Source: a virus
Strand: one strand, 5' to 3'
Length of the DNA: 61,142 bases
Virus record (IMG/VR): IMGVR_UViG_3300032116_000194
Coordinates: 1-61,142 of that record
A model generated the notes under the pieces. That model ran no database searches, was not told where the DNA came from, and worked only from the letters and a program-made list of their open reading frames with translations. This document shows positions 41,621 through 54,600 of this stretch, piece after piece (the first letter of the stretch is position 1; the number at the start of each line of letters is the position of its first letter). Made by a program: the position numbers and the translations under genes.

Positions 41621-44600
41621 TAGCACTTATTTTTTTGATTATAGACTTCTATAAAGTCTGCTGTTTTCATTCCTTTTTCTAATTCTTGTAAAAAGGTTTT
41701 ATCAAAAGTAAACATAGTTAAATTAGTTCCAGTATTAGCCGATACAAAAGCATACAGCCCATTACCAAAATAAAGTATATCTCCCTCTTTCTTTTTAGCA
41801 AGCGGTCCTTGTGCAGGGGTATAAACTAAACCACTTGCATCTTTAGTTAAACTAATATTTCCAACCATTTCAACGTCTAATTCGTTTTCTTTAATTGCTA
41901 TAGTTAGCTCTGGCGATTTTTGTTGAACATTAGTTGGCGGAAGTATTCTGTCTATATAATTCAATTTATTATAAAATAAATCTACAAGACCTCTATTTAA
42001 TATTTTATACCGTCTAACCGAATCAAAAACATCTTTAGTTATAACTATTGTTGCTCCATCTTTTACTTTTTCATTTAATATCACGGCAGTTTCATCTAGT
42101 ATATCTTGTTGTTGCTGCTCAGTTAAATCTTTTGGTATGTTAAAAAATGGTAACTTTATAGAACGTTCTTCTTTAGGAGAAATAACAATAGTAGATGCTT
42201 CTAAATCTTTACTTGTTCTTTCTTTTCTAAAATATTCTGATACCGTATCAACCACAACGGTAGCGTTAACATCGGTGTTAAGAAACTTTTTAAAACCTTT
42301 TCTAACCCTTTCAATTAATTGAGTGGAGTACATAGGTCTTTGTTCAGTTGCTCCTAAAATATAAGTAGTTACTCCCTCAGATTCTTGTATATCTTTAACG
42401 TAATAAGCAGTGGCTGTTGTTGGATCTACAGAATATAAATCAATCGCTAACACACGATCAAACTTTTGTAAAGATAGTTTTTTCTTTTTTAATCTTATTT
42501 TACCCCCTTGAATAATGCTACTATTAACAAGTTTATAATCTCCAAGATTAAACAAGGCTTTTAAATCAAACGATTTATCTAAATCGAAAAGAGAAAAATT
42601 ATAAGCACTAGGAGTTTTATCCCCTATTTTTACATAGTAGGACATACCACTTCCAGGAGTATCTACAAGCATAAACACACCTTGATCATAATAACTTATA
42701 AATCTAGGGGTAGATGCGTTCGGCGCTACTGGGAAAACTAAATCATAATGAACAGTGGCAGTAGCGTTTTCATTTTCAAATGTTCTACTAGTAATAGTAG
42801 TCTCACTTCTTAATTTTTCAATTACTTCTAATAAAGCTTTTGCATGTGTTCCTTGACCTCTAGCTTCCAATTTACCAGCATACAGTAGTGTAGCATTATC
42901 AAGTTTACCTTGATTAATCTGATCAAGTATCCATAATCTTTGTTCATCAAACTTTTCTAAAGCTTTAATGCCGCCTGTTACAATTTCTGATTCAGAAACA
43001 GCTCCATTTAACAACCAATCTTTGTACATTCTAACAGCTGCTCCTATACTGGATACTTTTATAGTATTACCGTAACCCATTTCACTAAAAGGATTACCAA
43101 AATGTTCATTAGGTTTAGCAGAAGTAGTCCTCATAGTATTTACACCTTCGGAAGTATAAACAGGTCTTGATTCTAAGTCACCTTTCCATTCTCTTGATAA
43201 ATCTATTGTAGGTTTAACAGTAGCAGGTAATTGACTTACTTGAATTCGAGGTGTGTTACTTGTTTGGTAATTTGTACTTCCAGCATAAATAGTTTTTTTG
43301 ATTTTAGTTTGCGGCACTGGAACTTTAACTGTAACTGGTTTTGCTTTTGGAAATCTACCAATAAGATCTGGTCTAGCCCTAACTAACTGATACAAAAACT
43401 TGTCTTTTATACTCAATAGGTTTGCGTCAGTAGTGTAAGAATCTTTTGGAATAACAGATTCCATGCGAGCAGCAAAAGCTTTAGCAAAAGCAAATCCCCA
43501 TTCGGGAGGAAATATTAATGAAAAACCGGTTTTCTCATAGTACATACTATCGGTCATCAAAGAGTATTTAAATAAATCTAATGCTAATTGCTTGCCACTA
43601 ATAAATTTTCCATCTCCAATTGGAACTTCTTCTGTATTATACAACTTTTCAAATCCGTCTCTAATTCTTTCTATTACTTCATCATCATCTAATTTGTCAG
43701 CTACTATCATAGCTCTATTAACGCCATTATAACTACTAAATTCTAGTGAGTTTACAAATGAGTTGTCATCTAATTCATTGTGTACTTTAAATAAAGTGTT
43801 TACAAATTCTCTTTGCCAGGCTCTAGCATTTTCAGCGTTTCCTTCAACATAATTTGAAACTTCGACATCCCCTATTTTAAATTTAAGATTGGAAGTTAAA
43901 AACTTAATTAATTCTTTCGAAACTTCTCCAGCCTTGTCCATAGAGTCATACGCACTAAATAAGTTTGCTTCTTTAGTTATATTTTCTACAAATCTTTGAA
44001 CTGTTGGTGAATATATATTAAATATTTGCTCCAAAACATTTCTAAAAGTTATTGCTGTTCTATAAAGCGCCTTAACGTGTGGCAAATTTAATATAGCGAC
44101 ATTAGAAAAAGCCGAAGAATTAGAGGGCTCAACTTTTCTGGATGTTGTTTTTCTTATTACGCGGTTAACATAGTTAGCTCTAATTTGATTGTTAGCTGTG
44201 TACATCATAGAGCTGAATTCTTTAACAAACTCTAAAGCTTCTTCTTTTTCTATACCAGTAATTCTGCCAACTATTCTTTCTGCAATACTCTTGATTTCTC
44301 CTCTAGTTCCAGTAGCCTCTCCTTTAAAGTGAGCTAAACTTTCTATGTTATCTATAAGCGAAGTTATCTGCCACATTTTATTCGGCAAATAACGAAGACC
44401 TTTATATATCATTGATTGTTTAAATGTCTCTTGGCCAAGAGGTATCATTGCTCGCATAGTTTCTAAAAGAAACAAATTGGCAATAAGAGTTTCAGCTTCT
44501 GACGCTTGTCCAGTGTAAACTTTTTCTAGAAGTTCATCAGTTAAACCTTTAGTACTTTTACCTTGTTGGCCGTACAAACCAAATAATATACTATTAAGAG

Positions 44601-45609
44601 GTAAAAAGCTTTGTCCAGATATTTTTGTTTCGGAGAGCTGTACGTTATACTCGTCTTTTAATATTCTAGCCACTTCAGGCCACAAGTCTTCATTACTTGC
44701 GTAAGTTTTGTGCAAGTCTTTACTTATCTCCTCAATACTTTCTTGTGTCCATCTTTTTCCTTCACTGATCTTAGCTATTACTGGAGATTTAAACATCAAA
44801 GATACTGAATTAAGAGGTACCCCACTAGCAAGAAGCGTCAAAAATATATTAGCATTTGTGTTTGTAATGCCCAGCAAGTGAAGCTTTTGCATTTTAACGT
44901 TGTCAATAGCAAGGTTAATTAATGTATCTATGTCTTCGAACACATTAGTACCATCAAAAGCTATGCGTCTAAATGCGTTTAAAGCTTTTCCATTTCATTT
45001 TATAAATGAAGAAGAAACAACTTCATTAGCCCCCTTACCAGAAAAAATCTTCATATCCGAAAATTTTGGATTCTCCCTTCCTGTTATTCTTAAGTGGGGC
45101 ATCTTTTCGATGAGCCTTTCGATAGTTGGAGCATCATTTTCTTGCATTAAAGTTTTTATCTCCGCACTATTAACAGACATTACAGTTTTAGTTCTGGTGT
45201 CTAATATTTCTGTTGGAGGAGTAGCGTCAAAGATATAACCAAACACTTTAGAGAAGTTGGCTACTATACCAGTAAGAGCAATACCGGAATAAGTGTTGTA
45301 TCTTATTTTTTCTTGTGTGGAGTAATCGGTAAGATTTCCTTTTGGATTAAGTGCTTCGTCAGCTTGTTTTTTAGTTACATAACCACTTACTTCCTTACCA
45401 TTTTTCTTTATTTCTAACCGAGTTCACAACTCCATTATAGACTCGGTTTTATTCATAAAATCATACCTCTCAACTATCACAGAAGCTAGTGGAGAAGGGG
45501 ATTCTACTCCTTCAAGTAAAACCCCCATTCCTTTTTCCAATAACATTTGCTTAAGTTCTTCTTTGGTATATTCTACATCATTTATTATATATTTACAAGT
45601 TACTGGCAT
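41620..45609 (-). CDS. Giant virion-type protein with DUF4326-like domain, 1329 aa (TGA at 44995 and 45424 as Trp)
   Basis: MPVTCKYIINDVEYTKEELK starts 10 nt inside the RNA polymerase gene end. Two TGA codons as Trp (IMELW-TRLE and SFIKW-NGKA) are needed. About residues 820-935: TTSAKPNEHFGNPFSEMGYG, YKDWLLNG, then LLYAGKLEARGQGTHAKALL, which matches the DUF4326 plan (GNPF ... WL ... H...L), though its usual Cys-rich segment is missing. The rest is helical and unrecognised. Sits between two other giant genes and is presumably cotranscribed and packaged with them. Confidence 0.75.
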
Positions 45610-48600
45610 ATCTGTTTAATTAAACCACTTTCTTCAAGAGTTTGTAGGAACTTATCATCATCTAATTTTTCGCTAAGTTCTTTTTTAAGCTCAGATCTAA
45701 GAGTTATTATTTTATCAAATGAAATAGGTGTAAGAAGATCTTTTCTATTTTTCATGTTCCTCATATTCGTAGAGAAATTATGAACAATAAAGTTTTTAGC
45801 AGCGTACTCAGCTATATCGGAAAGACTTTGTAATATTTTTTCTTTATCTTCAATAGCATTTTCAATTGCTTCTTTTTGAAGTTCTGATGCTCCTTGTAAC
45901 TGTTTAGTTAATGATTCTAATTGTTTATTTACCTTTAATATGTATTTATCTAAATACTCATATAGTTTGTAACCATCAAAATCAATTAATTCGTTATTTT
46001 TAAATCCATAAGGTTCATTAGCCTCAACTATTAATTTAGGATCATCTTGATGTTCTGGATCTATTCCTTTAATAAGTTCGTTTAAGTTTATAGTTTCATT
46101 TGGGTAATCTTTTCTAGCTACAAATAATGTATCAATATCGTAGTCAGATCCATGATAATAAACTATTAACGATGGGGCAATAATAACGTTTCCTTTAGAA
46201 CCTGGTGGAACTGGATAAAAACCAACAACTTTAAGTGGAACTAAAGAGTGGTAGTTTGATGTGGGGATACGGAAACCAATTATACCATCTTTAATTTGTT
46301 CCATATATGGTCTATATGTTTCAGGTAGTATAACTTCGCAAAATCCATTTTCATCTCTCCACTTAAGGTTACGCATTACACCATCAATTTTCACTGGTCC
46401 CAAATCTGCTTGAAGAACAAGTTTAGAACCAGGGAATCTAAAGCCAGTAGTTGCTTTTGTAAATATTGAAGATAAATTGGAAAGTACTCTATCTCCAATC
46501 AAAGGCATGTCTAATGGAACCTTATTTTTTCCTGTTCCCAAACTGAGCATTTCGTATACATCTCTTGCTCCCGGAAGTCCCTGAAGTAACGAGGTAAGCA
46601 TCCTGCGTATTTTGTTTTCAGTGCCTTTTGTAACACCACCTTTTCTAGTAAGCCTTAGTTTTCTAGATAAACCTCTTAATCCATTTTCTATTATAAATGC
46701 GTTTGCTTTATGCATTTCAAAAGTTTCTGCTGTATTTTTACCATTGGTATTCATCATAGCAGTACCTTGAGACTTATTAGCAACGCTGCCTTCAACATTC
46801 TTTGCCGGATTTAACTGGAAACGTAAGTTCTCATTATTAATATTAACAATAGCTTTCTCGTCTAAACTTGAAGCAATAATTCTACCAGTTTCGTCTAATT
46901 TAGCTTTTACAGCAGGGCTACCAATTTTAACAGCAGAAGCGAAAACCATTTGGTCTACCCCTTTTGCTCTCATGGCATCTGCATAAGAAGCTAGGTGAGG
47001 ATATTGTTTTATTAACTCCGGAGTTAATACTTTAACAGAATATTTAATAGCTCTAGGAACTCCATTTTCTATGGAGAAATAAACAGGTTTTAATATGACG
47101 TCCGCTTTAGCGTCAAAACCATAAGCAGAGGCAAGTTTCTCGTAAAACTCCGGCAGCATAAATCCTTCAGCATCTGAAGCTTCATACTCTTGGTCATAAG
47201 AAGAAGCCAGCATATCGTGAAGTGTTGGGTCTACTACTCTCTTAAGATCTTCTACAACTAAAACTTTAGAGGTTTTTGGCATACCAAATTTCTCATCCAC
47301 CAAAAGAGTATCTCCAGTAGCTGTTGCTATCTGGATACGTTTGGTTTGATCTTCTTTAGATTTATAAAAAGTTTCGTCTCCGTAAACTATTTGGGATAAA
47401 GAATATTGGTTGATTACATAGTTGTAATAAAAATACTCTAGTCCTTTTTTTACAGCAGCATTTTTCTGTTTAAAAAATCGTTCTTTTTCTTGATCAGTTA
47501 AATTGTTATCCCATTTAGGTATTGTTGCTAGTCCAAGCAAAGAAGATGCTTTACTGATTGCCCAAGTAGGTATCTGAACTTCTGGAGGAGAATTTAATTC
47601 TTCTTTAAAAGCTTCAAACAAACCGTTTTCCCCATTTACCATGTTAGCCACATGTTGTTTAACTGCTTTTAAAGCTTGCTGCTCGGTCATACTATCTACA
47701 TTCCCACTTAATCCTGCAAATGTAAATTCTTTCCAACGCTCTCTATAAGTTTTAGAGTTATTAAGTTCGGGATGAACTAAACTTCCATCAGGATTTTTTG
47801 CATCTGGATCAGGTCTATTTTTTTGAGCTCGTATTATTTGTAATATGGCTTCATCAATAGTCTCTTGAGTTCTAAAGCTATTAACTAAAACAGCTTGAAC
47901 GCTCGTACGGTTAGACGGAATTGGAAGAGCTTGATAATACTTACCTCCTCTATTTGCTAAAGTAACAAAAAAGTTTCCAGCAATATTTCTTTCTCTAAAC
48001 TCTTTAAGATTTTCTTTTCTAAGTGTCTTAGCAAATTTAGAACCATCTTTCCATTTAATAGAATCATGGTCCACTGTTTCAAATATATCGTTCTTTTTTG
48101 TAAAGAAAATATTGTCTTTCAAAAACACATCATTACTAGAAATTTTACCATCTTTAAGTTCAAAAATAGATAACTTTTTAAATGGTAATTTTTCTTTAAT
48201 TCTTTGGAATATATTGAATACATCTGTTTGCCAAGATGCGTCTATCCAACCATATGCTTTTTTACCATCGCCTCTAGTGTAACTTCCGGATTCGGCTAAC
48301 GTATAATGTGAATTAATCATGTTAGCTATTTCGTCCAAAAGTCCGTATTCATTTTCAAGCAATTCTGTTCCCGTAATTCTATCTTCAGGATTATCGGATT
48401 CACTTTTTTGAGCTGCGTCTAAGGCTGCATTATATCTAGAAGATATGCCATCTATACTTTTACTAAGTCGTTCAAATACAGCTTCTTTTGAACTAACTGA
48501 AGCATCACCTAATTTTTTAGTTACGCCTATGTCCTTTAAAAATGTATTAACAGCTTTAGTTTTATCCTCAATATTTTGACTGGCCTTTGCTTTTGCTATT

Positions 48601-51600
48601 TTTGTTTTTAAATCCTGCGTAAATAAATCTCTTCTATTTTCATTAACAGCTTTTTGCACGTAATCATTAAAAGCAAACTCCACATTAGCTACAAAAGTTC
48701 TTTGCCCACCTCCACTTCTTGCGATGTACCCAGACATTTTATAGACATACTTAAATCCTTTTTGCCAAACATATGGTTTAGATTTTCTAAGAGAACCAAC
48801 AGAAGAAAGCAATGATTTAATAAAATCTATATCTTCGTACAAATAATAAACTTTAGCAACATTTTCTTTAGTTAAAGAAGTTATTTCTGCTATTTCATTA
48901 ATTACATCATCTACCTTTTTACCAGCCTCAATAACGAATTCTCTGTATCTAGTTGGATTACTTTCTAAATCATTTCTAGTTACTTGTGAAACATCTTCAT
49001 TAAGGGTATCTACTACTGCATAAATAAATTTATGACTAGCGTCTTTTCTGAAAGAAATATTTTTGGGTAAATTTGGATCATTCAGCTTTTTCAAAATGTC
49101 AACAGCCATATTAGACATATAGTTATTAACAGCAACCTTAATGTTTGGTTTGTCTTTAATGTTGTAAGTAAAGGTTCTAGCCATTGCTTCTAGAGATTCT
49201 TTAAGGCTTCCCTTAGGTATTGAAGCAACTTTAGAAACAATGATTGTAAAAGCTGTGGATAAATCGGCGTAGTGTTTCTCGTTTTTAACAAAGTACTCTA
49301 TAGAAATCAAGCGTTGTTTAATAGATCCAGTAAGTTTAGTTTTAGGATCTACCAACATGCTGTCATATCTTTCGTCAGAGATTCCTAGCATTTCATCATC
49401 TTCTTCCAATTCAGACATTTCATCTGCTGAAACTTCTTCTCCTCTTTCTAATCTAGCTGTTATGTCTTCCCTTAATATTCTAATTTCTTCTAACTTTCTA
49501 TCTCTAAGGTCTTTAAGAAACTCTATAAAATCAACCCTGTTATTTGCATCAGAAAAATAATCATTATTAAAATTATTTAAGAAATCTTTATTGTTAAGTG
49601 CTTTTGTTACGGCTCTTTTAACAGTATTAATTTGATCTGGAGTATAACCTTCTGGAAAATCTGCAGCGTCCATATCTTTTACTGTTTGCAAATAAGCCAT
49701 GGCGTCTACAGTTATTTCAGCAAAAGACTTTACAGGAACATTTCCATTTTGCTCCGCCTTTCTTCTTTCTACTTGATCTCTAACTACTTTTTCTAATATA
49801 ATATCTTTAACTATTTTAAATTCATCATAGTTATCAAATACCGCTCTAACATTAACCGAAGATCTTTCTACAGATTCAAACCCCCTAACAGATTTATAAA
49901 ACGTTTTATTTTCTATTAAGTTAAAAAATTCTTCTATAGAATTCATGTGGTTATAACTAAAGCCTAACAAACGTTTTAATTTTTCCCAAAGCCTAGACAA
50001 TAATGACTTGCGTTTGGTAACAACAAAATCTTCAAATTCTTCAGCAAGTGCTTCTTCTAAAGCCTCTGGACTTAAATTTCCATACTTTTCTTGAGCTAAA
50101 GCTAAAGCTGCTATTTGTTCAGAAGGTTTTAGATATTCCCAAAATATTTTGTGGAATAACTCGTGCCTAACTACTTTTGAAGAAACGCCTCCAGAAGCAA
50201 GTTTAGCAAAGTGCAGTACGCCATTTTTATATAACCCCCAAACTTGTTTGCCTTGGTTATTAACAAGTTTACCATATTCAACTATATTAAAAAGTTCTCT
50301 TGGAGCATTTCCGGAAACAATTTCTCTTAACATAGAGAAAAAACTTCTAGGCGTATATCTATCTACAAGATTTTCCACTTCTTTCATACTAAGTGGGGTT
50401 CCTATATCTTCTGTTAAAAAACTTTTAGATCTACTCAGAGTTCCTTGTTTAATAACGTCTTTTAAAAATGATACCCAGTTATCATACGCGTCTTGGTTAT
50501 TTATAAAGTCAATTGCTAAATCGTCATCAATATTATACGCCTCTTGCATAATATCTGCGGCCTCAGCGTCTGCGTTATTGTTAATCCATTCTAACAAATT
50601 TTCAGCAAATCTAACTACTTTATTTTCAGCAGCCGCCACTACTTGTTCTACTTTTTGTTCAATCTTATCGTCAGGAGTTTCTTCTATTACTGTATTAATA
50701 TCCTCTGTTTTTACAACTGTGTTATCAACTATATTAGTAAAAGCTGCGGCTAAGTTTATTTGATTATCCAAATGCTTTTGCCTAGCTTCTCTACCAAATT
50801 CACTTACACCTTTTAAATATTGACCATTTATGTTGCCACCTTCTAAAAATGTGAAAATTAAACCATCAACAATCATTTGATAAATAACATCTTGAGGTAG
50901 ATTTTCGTCAATTAAAAGAGGTCTATATGGTATCCCTAATTCGTCTGCAACTTCTTTATAAGCCGCGCTAATTTCGTTTATTCTAGGAATTATTTTAGAA
51001 ACGTCTGTATTATATTTAACTACTAGTTGTAAAAATTCTTCTGCAAATCCAACCCCTCTATAATTATTTGCCCCGTAATTTTTTCTAACAAAACTTAGCA
51101 ATGGAAACAAATCTTTGGGAGAAACAGCTGTAACTCCTAAAAGCTTAATTAAAACGGAAGCCCTTAAAAAAGGTGTTGGTATTGAAGCGTAAGGTTTAAG
51201 GTTATCTATTACACCTACGGAATCAATTAAATCTTGTTTAACCATTTCCTTAGTAGTAGTTTTTATTCCTAACCTACTTTGTACAGCTGAAAGTATTTTA
51301 TTATTTACTTCCGTTTCGTAATACAACTTTTCTTTAGCGTTCTTTCTAAACTTTTCAAGAGCCTCTTCTAAAGTGTTACTTTTTAATGTGGATATAAATT
51401 CTGCTATTTCTTCCTGTGGAAACATTTCTTCTATAGTGTCGGCAGAAATAGTGTCTATTCCAGCAGCAACTAATAAAGCGTATTTTCTACTTCTTACAGT
51501 TTCAACTTGTTCAGTCGGGACAGCGTTTTTATTTTTAGCTACTATTATTCTAGTTTTATCTATTCTAGATAAATGACTCACAAATTGATTTACGGGTTGA

Positions 51601-54600
51601 TTCTCAATGTTAGTATCCTTATTATTTACACTGTTAGGAGATGGAGTTCTTAATCCAAATCCTCCAGATATTTTTGTAAGATTACCATCGCTATCTTTAG
51701 ACCCTATGAAAATATCAGATAAATCTTCACTAGTTAAAATATTAGAGTGAGGTATTTTTGTTGGATCAGATATAACATTAAGATAATTAACAATAGCTTT
51801 ATATCTAGCTGATTGCTCTAAGCCTCTTTGTTCTAAAGACGCCGCGTAAGTTCTTAATCTAGATTTCAAATCCTCTGAAATTAAAGGATTATTTGCTCCT
51901 CTGTTATCTCTTCTAATAAAAGTTATTGGTCCCAGTAATGTGGCAGCTTCAATACTTGTATTTGATTGTGTACCATTAGCTGTAGTTGTATAGTTGACTT
52001 TATAATTTCTAAGTAAAACTAGCTTACCAGCTCTCTCCCCTTGATCTATAGAAGCTACTAAGTTTTGAGATCCTATATCATTAAAAACACTTTGAGCAGG
52101 CCCTTTAAAAGCCCTTGTGTCATGCTTCCATTTTCCTTTGTCGTCTTTAACTCTATTTAAATCGCCGTGAATTAAAAAGTCAAGTTCTGAAGCAAGTTCT
52201 AATAGTTTTGGATCAATGCTTTCTCTTTTTAAGTCTGGAAAAAGATTTTTAAAACCTGCTTGTTTATTACTTAACAAAGTTATTGTTTTCATAGATTCAT
52301 CGTGATGAGCATCTGAAAAAACTTTAACTAAAGTATGCATAGGAAAAAACTGCATGTTTTGATAAACAACAGGTTCGCCAGCTTTTATCTTTCTATAAAC
52401 ATCAGGTAAGTAAGCGGATTTAAGTAAAAGATCTTCAAACTGTTTTAACTTATCTATAAAGTCGTAAAGCGGTTTGTATTTCTCGTCATTACTGTTAACT
52501 GGTTTTGTTGCTAATTGTATGAACTGAGGCTTAACAACATTCCCAGTTTTTAACTTGATGTTTTGTATTATTAAATAAGGTACTCCAGGTCTAGGTAATT
52601 TACTTGCAGGTATGTCTTTTCCAAATACTTTTCTTGCATCGTTTATACTTTTAAAAGCTATTATTTTACAATACCTAGAAAAGTTTTTAATAACTTCTTC
52701 AGCGTTTTCTAAAGCATCTCTCCCCCAAACTTGGTCTATATATTTTTCAAGTAGTGGTGCTCTAGAAATTTTACCGTCAGAATCTAGCATATCTGCTAAG
52801 TCTTCTTGTGGTTTACCATCGTATGTGTATTTTATACCTTGACTTCCTTCTTGTACGTACAATGTTTCATGACCAGTAACTTGTCCATTTATTTTATAAA
52901 TGTTATACAAGTTTGTATTTTGTAACGTAAATTCTGGAAGTTTCGAAGTGTTTATACCAACATTTCTCTCGAAATCTCCAAGTTCTTTGTCGTTAATAAC
53001 TCCAACAATTTGATAGTAAGTGTTCCCGCTATCACTCCCTGTTATTTTTTTTACCAAAACAACACGCTTTGCCTCTTCTCCAGTAGCCTTTCTAGAATTA
53101 TCTATAAAGACCATTAACTCATCTCCAATACTTAGTGGAGGTATACCGGAATCTTCGTTTCCTTCAAATATAGTAAAAGCTGGATTTTCTAAATTATACG
53201 GTTGAGACTTTTGAGAAACTCCTGTAGGTGGAGTACTGGGTGGTAAATTATTGTCAAAATTAATAACGACTGGTTCATTTATTACATGGAGTCCAGATTC
53301 TTCTTGTGGTTGTTGATCAAAACCCACTGAAGTTCCTTCGTTATCTGTAGCAGTTTTATTTTCTCCCGGAGCGTCTGGAGTTTCGTCTGGAGTTCTTTCT
53401 TCACTAGGTTTAACTGACTCTTCTTTAGCGGCTGGTCTAGTAATATCAACAGAAACATTTCCAGTTATTTCTGAGAGTACTTTTATTTGCTCATCTAAGT
53501 TTTTTATAGCTTCTTCCGATAAATTATCTTTTTTAGGATAGGGAGCTACTTTAGGATCTACAAAATGTGTTGCTCCTTTAGTGTTAGCAAGGTGCGCATA
53601 TGATGTTGCTCTTGAGGTTGCTGCATACATCCATTGGTTGTATATTGTTGGATTAGAAAAGTTTTTATTATCTTCAACAGATATATCAACGTATACCTCA
53701 TCAACCGTGATTCCCATAGCACTTGGCGCTAAAAGAACGTCAGCGTCAGGTAATGCTTTTTTATACTGCTGTAATTTTTCTTCGTTACCAACAATAATAA
53801 CTCTACTTCTTTGTGGATTAGCTGCCTTAGATTCAGCAAACTTTTTTACAATGCTTGTACCTGCTTCTGCATAAGTACCAAATATATTAATCATACTAAC
53901 CGATGGGTCTAAAGAAGACGCGGTTGGTATTTGACTAATTGGCGTGTCAGATTTAAATGCATTTTGTAAATCAACAACTTCAGAAACGCCAGAACGATAC
54001 GTAGTAGATAGGGGTGTTATTTGTTTTAAATTTTGCGATAATGCTACAGAATGTCCTAAGGGATCTCCTTTAGGAGTTCTTTGTCCTTTTCTATATTCAG
54101 CTTTAACCTCTTCAGTTCCTTCATAATATTCTTGTTCAGTAGTAACAAAGTTTGCTATATAATTATCATCTAAAGCTGGCTTAGATATATTTCCAGAAAC
54201 AGGTTGATTAGGGTCGTATAAAAATAAATATTTAACTCTGTTGCCTTTAGTTGTATTATTATACTTATTTACAGCTCTAACAAAATTGTTTATGTCCCCC
54301 CTATTTAAAGCCCCAGCTTCATCTACTATAATAAATTTTACTTTTGGGGACAATGTTCCGTTTTCTAATTCAGTGGTTAAATCCGTTATTTTCTTTGGAT
54401 TATCTGGATGTCCCAATGATTCCGCAATATTTTTTGCAGCTTTATCATAAGCAGCCGCACTTGCAATTTCTTCATTAGCATACCCCATTACATATTTAAA
54501 TAGTTTGGAAACTACTAAAGATTTTCCAGCTCCAGCTGGAGCTTTTAAAGCTGCTCCATTTTGAAATATTTCTGCATCGGAAATAACGCTAGAAGAAGCA

